Shown here: one piece after another, positions 15,001 to 25,074 of the stretch
How positions within the stretch are numbered: the first letter of the stretch is position 1
Layout of the letters: the number at the start of each line of letters is the position of its first letter
From: Bimastos eiseni
Taxonomy: Eukaryota; Annelida; Clitellata; Crassiclitellata; Lumbricidae
Direction of reading: 5' to 3'
NCBI GenBank assembly: GCA_959347315.1
Contig: OY365806.1
Location: 37,356,505-37,420,504 of the forward strand
Length of the DNA stretch: 64,000 nt
Program-made: the position numbers and the translations under genes
The notes under the pieces: model-generated
Seen by the model: only the letters and a program-made list of their open reading frames with translations
Databases searched by the model: none
Told to the model about the DNA's origin: nothing

Positions 15001-16847
15001 TGTCCATGGCATCTGTTTTGTTTCCGATTCAGATGTTCAGGTACATCCATCCCTGCCTCTGAGATTCATCAGATTCTGGTGTCACCGGCTACCGACTGAA
15101 TCTCAGAGGGATGGATGGCTCGGCTCGGTTGGAGAACCTGAGATCAGCAATAACCAGAGACAAATCGTAATCATAATCTCCAAACTTCTAAAGTGCTGTT
15201 CTAAAACTAAGCAAGTGCTGGCATATGCATAAGTGTTGCATCAAGCCAAAGAGGCTGTATAGATGGGATGAAATTATCGCAGTATATGTACAATGAGCAA
15301 TTATGTAGAACAATACAAAGACCTCTACATGGCCTGATGAACCAGTTGGAAATCAACTTACCTTGATGGCACAGCCTTGAAAAGATCCTTGACAATAGTT
15401 TCCAGTGTATCTGAACAAGAAAACAACCAACCATCATTGTCACAAAGCATGTAGAGCTGAGATTCTTTTCAATAGTATTTTTAATCAGCCCACACATTCA
15501 TAATGACAACAGAGGGGAATAAGTAGAAAGAATCTGAAAAACCTTTTCAATATTATAAACAGCTTTAAAAGTAAACATAGATACAGCTATTAACCATATT
15601 TCTAAAAGAAAACAGCATACAATTCTCCATAATACGATTTCTGCAGGTGCTGATGAATTTTAAAATATTTTCATTGCATGAGTTCACTTAACATAGTGTA
15701 TTTTAATATACATGGATACATACACATACATATATACATTCACACACATATACATACATATACAAATACATACATATGCATACATATATGTATAAATACA
15801 TACATATACAAACATGTGCATACATATATACACATACATGCATATACATACACATACATATATATATATGTATATATATAAATTATATATACTTATATAT
15901 ATACACATGTATTCATATATATACATATATGCATATATATACATATATGCATATATATACATATATGCACATATACATACATATATTGTATATACATACA
16001 TATACATACATATATATACATATATATACATATGCATATATATATACATACATATGCATATATATATACATACATATGCATATATATATACACATATACG
16101 CATATAGACATATATATACATGGATTCATATATACATACATACATATGTGCATATATACATACATATACATACATACATTCACATACATTCACACACATA
16201 TACATACATATGTGGCCAAGTCGATCTGCTAAATATATATGTGTATATATACATATACACATATATACTTACATTTATACATACGTATATACATACCTAT
16301 ATACTTATAAACATACATATATACATTCATACATACATATATACATATACAGATATGCAGACATAAAATTTGCTTGCCATATAAGGGTAGGTTTTAAAAA
16401 TTTTGCAGGACGCTAAAGGGGTTAACACCAGAAAGCATCTTCCGAACTACCTAAAAAACTTATATATCAGATTCTATCAGTTTATTCGACTTCATCAGCA
16501 AACCTCTGGAGGCAACAGCCAGTGTCATATGATTGGATATATAGTATTGCTTGTGGAATTTCACCAGTTCCTTGTTTACATCAATGTTTAATCGATCTGG
16601 TATTGTCTTGAGCGACTTGATGCAACCTGTGAAACAAAACGCTCCATCACAATCACCATCTTCATCACGTCCTGACAACAGGCATTTTATGACAATGAGT
16701 CAAAACAAATGATCTCATTGCCCTCATTCATTCATAAAATTCGTTGCAAATTTTAGTGTCAGTCTGAGTAATCCTACGTGTGCAATGCGCATAGTAGTCT
16801 TGGCCAGTCTTTTGTTTCTTTTTCCTTAATTCAGATATCTGTGCCAT

Positions 16848-16895
<48 letters not shown>

Positions 16896-19800
16896 TGCAA
16901 TTGTATGGCCTCGACCCCGCTTATTTTACAATGGATTGATCGGGCGTGATCCTTCACCATCGCTGCCCATTAGAAATGGGTACCATGCCACCTAAGGTCA
17001 CAGAGTATGGACCATGCCAGCGGCCATTGACCAGTGATATAAATCTCTGAAGTAGCTACCATCCTATTGCACCTACTAGGGCATAACCGGAAATCACCTC
17101 GGCCGATTATTGGACTATTCGGAAGTAATCGCCTCGGCAAATATTACACCCGCAAATGGCTAAAAATAACTTTTTGATAAAATAATTTTTTTTCATCAAA
17201 TAAATTTAGGACTAACAGACTTACTTATAAGTCATTGATTAATTAAACAAGAACCTAACATTCCATTGAATTTTCCTTCTAAAATAATGATGTAAATTCA
17301 AATATGTAATTATCTTTGGTTGCATTCCCCAGGTGGCAACCAAATCAGTAATTTCCAGCTTGAATTGGCTCCACCCAGTTTCAGATAAACATCAGAGTAA
17401 AGACGTCGTTAATAACTTCATATTTCCAATTTTATGACAAGGTTTTACATTTTTTTCACAAAAAAAGTTATTAAATAATAAATATTTTGTTATAGCCACG
17501 AGTGTGACGAAGGATATTGCTATTGACTCTGCATTGATTACAGCTGTGCATGTGACAGGTTAACTATGCTTTGCCTATGGATGATACTCACTGGTAATGG
17601 CGGCACTGCAGGGAAGCAAAATACGCAATTGCTTACCCAAAAAATCTAAAAGATTAATTTGTAACGAAATTATGGTACATCTTTCAATATGTTTTAAATG
17701 AACATCATGTGCAAAACATGCGCATTGCCGCTATTGCGTACCAAATTTTCAAAGATAGTGCCTCCACTACTCGCTGGCCAGAATTGCCGCTACTATTCGG
17801 TTCATACCTGAATCCGGAAAATAGTTTATCCAAACACTCGGATTCGGTACTTGATAGAAATTGTCTACTTGGTTATGCCCTAGCACCTACTAATCTGTAT
17901 GTGTGGTCCACTACACCAATACATTGAAGATACTAACTGAATGACTACTTGGGGATGTTTTAGTAGGTGCAACAGGAAATTGTGCTTTTAGAATTGAGTC
18001 CTGCAGTTCTATGCGCTTTGAATTAAACAACATTTAAGATTAATCATGAACTACATACATATAACAGATTATATTATAGCACAGAAATATAATATAAATA
18101 ATCAAAAACTAATCAATAACTGATACAAGGAATCTCCTTCAGAAGTACTGCAAGTTCAATCATAGAAAATCCTTCTTAATCGCAATTAGTTCTCTATATA
18201 TATCTTACTTAATTTCACCTAAATAAGCCAAATTAGAGTGCCCTTCTCAAAGTCAACTTCTAGTGTATTGTGTGCCACCCTTAAAGATGACCTTTCATAA
18301 CCTCATCATCAGACATCTACACTATGCTTTACATTCCATTGTTTTCTTTGTTTATTTACTGTTAGCATGCTACATCATTCTATTAACTAACAGACAATAA
18401 CAGTGTTGTCAATCGCAAAACTGAGCAAATGGGAATAAAGCACAAGATCACCAAACAGTGACTGCCTCATAATAGGATCAAATAGCTACAATGTCACACA
18501 GACAAATGCACAAACATGCACAACAAATACATAAGATTTAACTTGCCCCAGGTAAACTGTCGCATTGGGTGTCCCGGTATGGCCAGAATCCCAAGGAGTT
18601 GTGTCATGCGGACTGAGTCATCTTGACAGACACCAGAAAATTCTGTGTTTAATAAAATTGGAAGAACTTTAGCACATGCATTACAATTCATTTCTTTACT
18701 GTACATCACTTCAGAAACAATCTGACATTACCAATCTGAGACAGTGATTAGTCATGCTATACAACTAACAGAGCATAGAGACTACAACAGTCTGCCTCTA
18801 CATGGACATCTGAAAAAGCACTCACATCTGTCACCATGAGCTTAATCAGTATGCAGATAAATACAATAAGACTGTATCTGACGCCTGGCCCATCTACCAA
18901 GGTTCAAAATGCACATAACTATATAACAGAACATCTATGGTAGAGAGCAATTGTGAGCAAAAGCGTACTCTAGATCTATTTCATAGACTTCAGAAACAGT
19001 ATGACATTACCAATCTGAGGCTTAACCAGTAGTTGCCCAGTCATTGTGACTATAGATATCAACAATACCATTAATTTCAAGCTAATTTACGAAAAACATG
19101 CATAGTAATGAAAGCTTAGAGGTTCAAAACTCCACCAGGAGAAAACCAACTCTGTGCCCATGGCTGCCTCAGGGATAGCTTGAGGGGCAGCTCTTCTTCG
19201 TCTTCTTCTATGTACTGACTTAAGCTAATGGCCCATTTATTTTGACATACCCAGTATATCAGCAATACTAAAAATTTCATGTCACCATACTTAATTTTTC
19301 AGCGGTCAGCAGTACTTTAGAAATCACACAAAACAAGTACATGCTCACATAGCAGAGAACCAAATTAACATCTAGGCATGCAATATGATAATACAATACC
19401 AGAATCTAGAAGGCAAAGCTCTTGTTCCATGAAATCCTTGGAGAGCAATGGCCTGGCCACCATCTGGCAAAAGCGATTGAGGGCGGCCTTCAGCTCACTG
19501 TTTTCGATTTCGAAATGGTACACAGTCTAAACCACAACGAAATATCATGTTTACATTTTAAATAAAATTCACTATATTACACTAGTGTTATGTCATCTAT
19601 TTGAAAAATAGTTCTGTGGTTTGGGGATATATCTATTAAAGTTCAAAGATCATACCATTACTCATCTGATCCCCTCCTCAGATTCTTCTCGACCTAAACA
19701 ACACCGCCTTAGCAACTCATCTCATCCCTCTCTGGACCCGATGACAACTGGACGTGGATCTCCATTTGACAATCCATTGCACTCCGACTGAACACAAACT

Positions 19801-21245
19801 GGGCATTGTTAGAGATATCTCAGTGATCACATTCACTTCACTATTTCTGCAGCTTATCGTTCAACTTCTGCACACCTTGGACTGGTGTGTTCAACTTGTT
19901 CCACTAGTAACAACCACTATGGCCCAAACTAGAGCGCTTTGCAACATTTGGTGATACCTGCGGAATGCCCTTCCCTCATTTCTGCACGTTACCATTTTTC
20001 TGTGTATCTTCCTACATCCTTCTCCCACTTGTAACCATTTTCTACTATTCTCTGAGTTTTTTTACTTATTTGGAGTTATTATTATTATAAATCAGCACTT
20101 TTATTGCGCCCGTGTCTAATGCTGAGTGTATCAATCGATGGTGCATCAAATCCAACCATGATCAGGTCAATTCCAGGGGGTCAGTCCATCATACAGAGAC
20201 AGCCCACGGAGGGTATGCCAACTGAAAAAGGAAGGTTTTGAGTTGAGATCGAAACAAAGAGACTGAGCAGAAGAAGACACAGGGATGGAGTCCCAGAGCC
20301 TGGGTCCAGCCACCGTGGAAGAACAACAACCAAGAACAGTCCTAGACCGCGGAATTGTCAAAGAAAGGCAGGTAGACAACCGAGTTGAATAATTACAAGT
20401 CTTTGGAATCAGCATTGACTTCAAGTACTGTGGTTGACAGTAATGCAGTGTTTTGTAAACAATAAGACCAAGTATAAAAGCGGTCCTTTGACGAACAGGA
20501 AGCCAATGCAATGTTATTAGCACAGGAGTTATATGCTCAAATTTTGGTGTATAAGTTATAACTCTAAACCAAGGAGTTCTGAACACTCTGAAGTTTCCGC
20601 AAGTTGGAATTTGTAACACCAGTGAGAATTAAATTACAATAGAATTACAACTAGAGACAAGGGCATTGGCCATTGTTATATGCACAGACATAGGTACAAA
20701 ACGCCTAATTCTACATCACGAAAATGCATATATGATCAACTTGCATATGCCATTGATATATTCAGTAAAAGACATTGTCGAATTGATGTTAAATAAGCGG
20801 CAACAACCATAGTAGTAATCTCCAAACTTCTAAAAAGCCACTCAAATTACACACTTAACAATGTCAGCTGGACAACAGGGTTTAGAAATCACACTATTTT
20901 AGAAATAAAGATGGCAGAAAGAAAGCCAATTATTAAATTTCGATTCCATGCTGATGTCAGAAGCTCCTTTGAGTAGTAACTTTCAATAGGTGCCATATAA
21001 ATCTTTGCAATGAATGAAAACTCTCCCACTGTGTGTACTCTGATGATGCCAATCTAAAGTCTGGAAACTGACAGAGGGTGATGCTAATCATCCACATCAT
21101 GACTGCCAGTAATGCAAATCAACAAACCGCCTAAAAACAAACAAATGATATTGACCTCTTCTAGTTTTGTTTCTGCATTAGTCGATCTACCATGTTCCTT
21201 CACAAACATATCGAAGCCGTTTTCCTCAGGAAATCCCACAATATT
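25..21245 (-). CDS. Partial multi-exon gene, M16 zinc metalloprotease (nardilysin-like)
   Basis: Thirteen exons on the minus strand, read from high to low coordinates, encode pieces that align in order with the M16A family (nardilysin, insulysin). Nardilysin-type enzymes cleave peptides at dibasic sites in cytosol or at the cell surface. Diagnostic pieces are [76 protein letters not shown] and SRLWYSG. The ENGFD motif favours nardilysin over insulysin (ENEYS). Splice phases agree across all directly neighbouring exons. The exon with the HxxEH zinc motif should lie upstream of 21245 and was not found; the C-terminal exons run off the left edge. Stretches between 15362 and 13674 (about 12 residues), 13635 and 8569 (about 20), 5889 and 1979 (about 65), and 1327 and 76 were not located. 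M16 identity is firm; nardilysin versus a divergent insulysin is less so. Confidence 0.85.
249..1254. mobile_element. hAT-type MITE with 7/8 target duplication
   Basis: The ends are inverted (AGAGCTGTACTGATAC at the left; GTATCGGTACAGCTCT at the right) and are flanked by gtaattgt (241-248) and gtaatcgt (1255-1262). The 8-bp duplication is typical of hAT. Inside each end are ATAATCGGYGCCGAT-like repeats. No transposase is visible in its 1 kb. It sits in an intron of the protease gene. Confidence 0.75.
1327..1417 (-). CDS. M16 protease exon l, ambiguous 3' end
   Basis: Acceptor atttgttcag, phase 0 start. It encodes [20 protein letters not shown] then [10 protein letters not shown], matching nardilysin IVNTPQGCLWYKKDNKFKIP then KAYIRFHL. 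Two donors fit in the same phase: GTGAGC after position 1348, right after LPK, or GCAAGT after 1327. Family similarity continues to 1327, which favours the GC donor, but the GT donor is the stronger motif. Confidence 0.75.
1936..1979 (-). CDS. M16 protease exon k (44 nt)
   Basis: Acceptor tttgtttttag, donor GAAAAG|gtaagt, 2 + 14 codons. It encodes [14 protein letters not shown], matching nardilysin TDFTLKAFDCPETEYPVK. Confidence 0.78.
3368..3480 (+). repeat. tRNA-derived SINE head
   Basis: An A-box-like stretch (tagtgtagtggtagtgtgc) and, about 40 bases on, a B-box-like gggcgttcaaatc resemble a pol III tRNA promoter, followed by an attc-rich tail. No CCA-ready cloverleaf was established, so a functional tRNA is unlikely. 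Confidence 0.5.
5889..5993 (-). CDS. M16 protease exon j
   Basis: Acceptor ttctttgcag, 105 nt, phase 0 to 0, donor GCG|gtaatt. It encodes 35 residues including [20 protein letters not shown] and [11 protein letters not shown], matching nardilysin PVEYVENMCENMQLYPLQDI and LTGDQLLFEY. About 65 residues between this exon and the next recognised one were not located. Confidence 0.85.
6878..6991 (-). CDS. M16 protease exon i
   Basis: Acceptor tttcctggcag, 114 nt, phase 0 to 0, donor GTT|gtaagc. It encodes [20 protein letters not shown], matching the family TVFQYLKMLQKLGPEKRIF and insulysin FQYIQKLRAEGPQEW. Confidence 0.9.
7718..7817 (-). CDS. M16 protease exon h
   Basis: Donor CATGAC|gtaagt is clear. 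The acceptor is placed at gatctaag because phase then fits exon g, giving 100 nt (1 + 33 codons). It encodes [20 protein letters not shown], matching family NSTYSVFSISITLTDEG. The acceptor lacks a good pyrimidine tract, and the usual G-W-A segment just before NST is missing, so a further small exon between g and h or a nearer acceptor is possible. Confidence 0.72.
7918..7990 (+). repeat. tRNA-derived SINE head
   Basis: The A-box tggtctagtgg and the B-box gggttcaaag lie at tRNA spacing. It is joined at about 7999 to a fragment of another transposon end (agggatgagccgagtttga) that recurs at 41158. Confidence 0.5.
8191..8455. repeat. Minisatellite, four units of 63-69 bp
   Basis: The phrase caaccatcagacag recurs at 8232, 8295, 8364 and 8433, giving spacings of 63, 69 and 69. 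The two 69-bp steps are nearly identical, so the array expanded recently. It lies just downstream (lower-exon side) of exon g, inside an intron. Confidence 0.9.
8492..8569 (-). CDS. M16 protease exon g with LVGHEG motif
   Basis: Acceptor tgttacag, 78 nt (1 + 25 codons + 2), donor ATCAA|gtaatt. It encodes [20 protein letters not shown], matching the highly conserved M16 block VKPLHYISWLVGHEGKGSIL. The intron to exon f contains the nested transposons at 9170-11700. Confidence 0.88.
9731..11388. mobile_element. Harbinger-like nonautonomous DNA transposon nested in the MITE
   Basis: The inverted ends GGAGCCGTCCATAAATGACG and CGTCATTTATGGACGGCCCC are flanked by TAA on both sides (9728-9730, 11389-11391). 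The uninterrupted copy at 17077 shows the empty site. A 3-bp duplication and GG-starting ends fit PIF/Harbinger. Subterminal blocks with gtcacac and runs of C are repeated in inverted order. There is an internal near-duplicate (about 10190-10270 and 10350-10430, gaactgaaccgatttt) and a minisatellite. No transposase was seen. Confidence 0.8.
10505..10618. repeat. Degenerate minisatellite, about 15-bp unit
   Basis: The unit is close to gctgcattgctctct, repeated about seven times with drift. The open frames read across it on both strands are a by-product of the repeat. Confidence 0.75.
12485..12740. mobile_element. Truncated copy of the element at 62272
   Basis: The stretch from gggcaatccacatattacg matches the left end of the 62272-62784 element in order (fromwards: gcgaggatgagggg, ttgcgtacg, ggggtcccgaaaat), but no right inverted end follows. 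It lies in a protease intron. Confidence 0.55.
12940..13125 (-). pseudogene. LINE ORF2 C-terminal fragment
   Basis: The minus-strand translation reads [19 protein letters not shown] and then a GK-rich stretch, the common C-terminal pattern of animal LINE endonuclease-reverse transcriptases (WIGHVLRRDSLLRT..EGKMEGKRGRGRPR). Stops and shifts are present. It is an intronic remnant. Confidence 0.65.
13336..13620. repeat. Dispersed repeat, SINE-like
   Basis: The phrases gttgaaaccctgcc (B-box-like), gatggagaggaaaactgctctcatatgctgac and ctcaagggac recur in variant form at 8726-8865 and in part at 3990-4080 and 19105-19205. This marks a dispersed family. I could not define its ends. Confidence 0.4.
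13635..13674 (-). CDS. M16 protease exon f (40 nt)
   Basis: Acceptor gtcattttag, donor AAAG|gtatgt. It encodes [13 protein letters not shown], matching the family pattern DPFDTPAFNKLYRV. The exon is very short, so the call depends on splice sites plus this single alignment. Confidence 0.7.
14404..14560 (+). repeat. tRNA-derived SINE
   Basis: The A-box tggccgattgg and the B-box gggtttgaccc lie at tRNA spacing (Ser/Leu-like A box). The tail tgtgtagggaccttgagcaa resembles the conserved central domain seen in several metazoan SINE superfamilies (gtgtaccttgggcaag). It is intronic in the protease gene. Confidence 0.65.
15043..15119. repeat. Imperfect inverted repeat (hairpin)
   Basis: The left arm catccatccctgcctctgag continues to attca, and the right arm tgaatctcagagggatggat pairs with it except for a small bulge (gcct) in the left arm. 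The loop is about 28 nt. Function is unknown. Confidence 0.75.
15362..15410 (-). CDS. M16 protease exon e (49 nt)
   Basis: Acceptor ttgttcag, donor AAG|gtaagt. The split codon joined to exon d gives Asp, followed by [15 protein letters not shown], matching the family ETLDTLEKWVTEIFSQIP. It ends in phase 2. The short next exon (roughly 12 residues) was not found. Confidence 0.8.
15712..16365. repeat. Compound TA/TACATA satellite
   Basis: About 650 bp of interleaved acat, atac, tata and tgcata steps on both strands. Long open frames of Tyr, Ile, His and Met across it in several frames are composition artefacts. It lies in a protease intron between exons d and e. Confidence 0.95.
16504..16626 (-). 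CDS. M16 protease exon d
   Basis: Acceptor gtttcacag, 123 nt, phase 1 in and out, donor AGAG|gtttgc. It encodes [20 protein letters not shown] then MTLAVASR, matching the family segment with the motif RYYSSHYMTLVV. Its first codon is completed correctly by the last base of exon c, which supports the GC donor there. Confidence 0.88.
16846..16895. repeat. (CA)n(TA)n microsatellite
   Basis: About 12 CA steps followed directly by about 12 TA steps. Confidence 0.97.
17077..17882. mobile_element. hAT-type MITE with perfect 8-bp target duplication
   Basis: The ends TAGGGCATAACC and GGTTATGCCCTA are exact inverted repeats, flanked on both sides by gcacctac (17069-17076 and 17883-17890). It is 806 bp with no coding capacity. 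It is inserted in one arm of an older inverted repeat (cctattgcacctactaa before, ttagtaggtgcaacagg at about 17958). The uninterrupted copy defines the insertion inside the 9170 copy. Confidence 0.92.
18547..18642 (-). CDS. M16 protease exon c, with GC donor
   Basis: Acceptor taaacacag, 96 nt (2 + 31 codons + 1). It completes the Glu and encodes [20 protein letters not shown], matching the family pattern SLARPGHPMGKFFWGN. The exon end is set by homology and phase, and the intron then starts GCAAGT rather than GT. Reading on past this point loses the family match at once. Confidence 0.85.
19400..19526 (-). CDS. M16 protease exon b
   Basis: Acceptor gtggtttag, 127 nt, starts in phase 0 and ends with one extra base before gtattg. 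It encodes [19 protein letters not shown] and ends LLDS plus the first base of a Glu codon. By comparison with insulysin this Glu (DSE) is the third zinc ligand, so its codon is split by the intron. Confidence 0.88.
20167..20619 (-). pseudogene. LINE (CR1/L2-like) ORF2 C-terminal fragment
   Basis: A 150-residue open stretch contains [45 protein letters not shown] and [12 protein letters not shown]. These are in the order of the end of CR1/Jockey-like ORF2 (LHWLPVRxRIxFK, YKxLHGxAPxYL, VPRSRT, APRLWNSLP). There is no RT catalytic core. It is an intronic remnant, 5' truncated. Confidence 0.85.
21156..21245 (-). CDS. M16 protease exon a (first one found)
   Basis: Acceptor tttttccag, 90 nt, phase 0 to 0, donor GAG|gtcaat. 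It encodes 30 residues including [20 protein letters not shown], matching the segment just after the zinc motif of nardilysin (family pattern YPDENGFDAFLKKHGGS). Confidence 0.85.
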
Positions 21246-21379
21246 CTGGAAAAAAGTAGTGATGGTAACGACAATGGACTTATGCCAAGTAGGCCTAGTA
21301 GTGCCTCAAGTTTACAAGAAACCAAGAAAAATAAGTAGGTTGATACTTCTGAATGTGGAATAAAAACCAATAAAGAAAA

Positions 21380-21822
21380 CGTGGCGATTTATCGTTTTAG
21401 CGTCCCAAATTCCGACCACGCATTCAATGTGTCGTTTTAGCGTCCCAAATTCAATGCATCTGACAAAGCCATGTAATCGGCCCTGACGCTCTTCCGGAAA
21501 TTGATGAAAAAATACATATTGATGAAAGCTGGATGTGATAAAAGAAATATACCTAAATGGAAGGTGGATGTGATGAAAAGAAATACACCTAAATGGAAGC
21601 TGGATCGATGAAAAGAATTATTTTTAGATGGAAGCTCTGTGTGAAGAAAAGAATCTCGATGAGATGGAAGCTGGATGTCATTAAAAGAATGAATTAAATG
21701 GAAGCTGGATTGATGAACTGATTATGATCAATTGGCCACCTTGTTTGTAATGAATTTGAGACGCTAAAACGATACAGTGTAGGAGTAGTCGGAATTTGGG
21801 TCGATAAAACAATAAACAGAGG
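21380..21822. mobile_element. Candidate MITE with internal tandem units
   Basis: The left end (cgttttagcgtcccaaattc, then cgac) and the right end (gtcggaatttgggtcgataa) are inverted, with roughly 26 of 32 positions matching. Between them are about six degenerate units like aaatggaagctggatgtgat. No target duplication was resolved. A fragment of the left end recurs at about 25605. Confidence 0.55.
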
Positions 21823-22530
21823 AAAAATAACTTTGTTAGACAGTACGATAACGAGTATTTAAAGCTTGGTTTATTGTAGCCCCGGCACTGAACCATGGCA
21901 ACGGTTTTTGTGTGTGGCATGTTCTGAAGTTCTGGTAGTTATTTCAGTCTTAGTCGTCAGCCGGTCCGCTAAATATTTCTTCTATTTTCGCCGATCCGAA
22001 GTGTGAAAAGGTCGAAGAACGCTGCTCTAGAAAAAACTCTTTCCAGTTCTACGACGAATATCCGACCCATTCTACGAACTCAGCAAAACCTCACCTCCTG
22101 CTATCGCCCCAAGGTCATTGACTGAAAACACTGCTTATTCACACATCCTATCCCGACCCCTCTCCTCTACCTCACTCGTTGTTTCTAATCTAAACACCAT
22201 CCACCTTAGCTCTCTGACTGTCTGCCTGCCTCTCTAGATTTTGACCTCTGCATATTGATTTTCTTTTGATCGAGTGCCTGTGAATAAGCTGGTTCTTGCA
22301 ACTTCGCTTTTATGGGCACCATAGAAATGTTGAGATTACAATTATCACAGTGGGAAGATCAGATAGTGAGATAGAGGACTGGCTATCAGCCTTTGTGTTC
22401 AGTAGTGAAGAAAATTATGTCTGTAACATTACATGCCATTATCGGTATTTTTCACATCAGGAGGCAAATTCAGAAATAAAATAGTTGAATAAAAAATAAA
22501 AAATAGTTGATGCAAATTTATTAAAAAAAT

Positions 22531-22940
22531 TACAGATATATTCTTATGGAACTGCTGAAGCAAACTTAATATTGAGCAGTGCTTAAATTTGACAGAGGTG
22601 GCCTAAAATTTCATTTTAGTTTTTTAATATTTTAATTAAAATACAACTCCGTTACTGTCATTTACATACATTTAAAACTCTGTTATTTTATTTAAAAATA
22701 CACTGTTCAAAGTACTGCCACTGTTCATAATTTACAGGTATGTTTTTATAGAACTACTGAAGCAAACTTAATATTGAGCACTGAGCAGTGCTTAAATTTG
22801 ACAGAGTTGGCCTAAAATTTCATTCTAGGTTCTTAATAATTGTAATAAATGCAGCTCTGTTACTTTGATTTTTATACATTAGCAACTCCATTATTTTATT
22901 TATAAATACACAGTTCAAAGTACTGTCACTGTTCATCATT
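22531..22940. repeat. Diverged tandem duplication, about 202-bp unit
   Basis: Copy 1 starts tacagatatattctta (22531) and copy 2 tacaggtatgttttta (22733). Both continue with ctgaagcaaacttaatattg, ttaaatttgacagag and gttcaaagtactg, with scattered substitutions. Confidence 0.85.
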
Positions 22941-23356
22941 AGTGATTAATTATTACTAAGTGTGCTGCATGCATAACAATATGATACAGCAACCCCAATT
23001 ATTCTGATGACAGATAACCATATGTGCTAGAACTAATCTCATTTTATTAAAGTCATGGAGTGGTAAATCATGATCAACTATCCATCAAATCTTATCTTGA
23101 ACTCATTGGTTACATTCAGATGACAGAATGATGTAAGTGGCAAAACAGACACTGGATATTTCAATAAAAATATGACAAACATCCTCTTTACACTTTATAT
23201 AAGAAACTGTTTCGTTTCTTTGGGTCTAGTTACTGTTTCTATCTCCCCTATTCTCAGCTGTTGGTCAGTTTATGTCCTCTCTGAGGTAAAAATTGTGAAC
23301 ATAAAGTGCCATGCTGCTTGGACTCCAACATGTCCGAATGTGACCCTTTCATACAT

Positions 23357-23362
23357 GCACGC

Positions 23363-23393
<31 letters not shown>

Positions 23394-23394
23394 T
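23357..23394. repeat. (CA)n microsatellite
   Basis: Alternating CA with a single interrupted step near its left end. Confidence 0.95.
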
Positions 23395-24256
23395 ACATAT
23401 ATACATAAACCCAGACTTTTATCCTACTAAGTATCTGTTTATTGAACAGCCAAATAAATTGCCACGGTTAAGCGGTTTGTAATCATGTCGATTAAGAATG
23501 AAGTCCTAATCAGAACTATATCTCTTGTCAAGTAATTGTGGAAGTGTTATAGAAATGTCTGTATGCATGCATATGAAATATTAGGCCTACATTACTTCTA
23601 GATAGACATTAATCCTACGGAGTTAAACACAAAGTTGAATTGGCATCGAGTCTATAGCCTATTCGGCTTAAGAACCTTATGTAGTTTTTACATTACATTA
23701 CACATAGTTGCCAAATGTATTCCATATGATAATTATTTTAAACTAAACCTGCATTTAACAGCTGTAATTTAAATGACAAATTGACGATTTTACGGGCAAT
23801 GACATCTGTTTACATTTCTCTACATTCCAAAGTCCCTCACGCACCCTAGTTTCCTGCCCTTTCCAATTGCTGTAACGTCACTTGGAAACTGAAAATATGA
23901 TGCCCGTTAGTCCTTTTTTGACTTCGGGGCCACCGAATAAATATTCTTGAGTCTCGGGCCTTACTAGTAAACTCAAAAGCAACAAGTACAATTTATTGGA
24001 AATTGTAGGCCTATTCATTATATTCTGGAAAAATCATGAATAGTCGCATGCCACGTGTTCACATTTCCAAATGATAAGTTATGCGAGTACCGTTATAAAA
24101 TATAGGCCTATGTCATGTGGCTTAGGTCATTTGACCTTCAGGATATGACGAGAACCATGGTTAACAGGTTAGGCCGTATAATATCTTAGATGCGCCTTTG
24201 ATTAGGTTGTACTGTGAGAGGCGCTTTATAAATTTGTAAATAGAATAAAATAGAAT

Positions 24257-25074
24257 CAGCGTTGGGCATGAGACCAAGACCGAGAGAGGTCTAAGACCAA
24301 GATCTGGTGGTCCGAGACCAAGACCGAGTGGTCCGAGACCAAGTCCGAGGGACCAAGATCGATATTCTTTTAAATAAACAATTCAATTTATTACGACGCT
24401 AAAACGGAATAACGCGCTTAAAACATTAAGTTTATTGCTGAAGAATACTTATCTTAATAATGGTCCAGAAAACTGTTTTACCGGCTACTATGAACTTTTG
24501 CGGGTACAGCCTTTGGCTTCGACCTGAGAATATCATAAGATAAATTACTTACAGTATACATACGATAGGTAAATACTTTAAGACATCTGAACAAGAAGAT
24601 TAACGTTCCATTTGAATGATGTAGGCCTACTTGTACTAGGATTTGCAGGTAACAGTGACTATACGTGGCCGACCACATAATTATTAGATTATTCCAAATC
24701 CTTGAAATTTGTGAAAGTAAATGTTGAAATGGCTGGTTCCGTTGCAAATGCATTTTTCCCCGTAGTAACATGCATATATAGATGGTCAGCACGTCATAAA
24801 TCTATAACAAGCGCGTAGAGTCTAAACATCCGGTGTCTCTAATAATCGAAAATAACCGACAAATATCAAAGAAATTGCTCTGATACGGCAAATGACCAAG
24901 AACGCTAACCTAAGACGGATACCAATCCCAAGACCGTTCCTTTAAGACCAAGACCGCCGCAGTCGAGACCAAGACCGGTGGTCTGAGACCAAGACCGATG
25001 CATTCGTGACCAAGACTAAGACCGCAGTATTCCTGTCCCAAGACCAAGACCGTGGTCTCGAGACCACATCCCTG
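24257..25074 (-). mobile_element. hAT-type MITE, GACCAAGACCG family, copy 1
   Basis: The ends cagcgttgggcatgagacc and gagaccacatccctg match the two ends of copies at 29146 and 31825. The flanks aatagaat and aacacaat agree at 6 of 8 positions. Both subterminal regions are tandem arrays of gagaccaagaccg. The interior (aataatggtccagaaaactg and so on) is shared with the other copies. It lies opposite to the 29146 copy. No transposase. Confidence 0.8.

Larger units (their letters stand above)
21246..24256. other. No host gene recognised; repeats
   Basis: This should be upstream intron or 5' region of the protease, but no further M16 exon was recognised. It holds a MITE-like segment (21380-21822), a diverged tandem duplication (22531-22940) and a CA repeat (23358-23393). 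Confidence 0.6.

Noticed and set aside
15684..16416. Open frames of 60-196 residues rich in Tyr, Ile and His
   Set aside because: Translation of the TACATA satellite on both strands.
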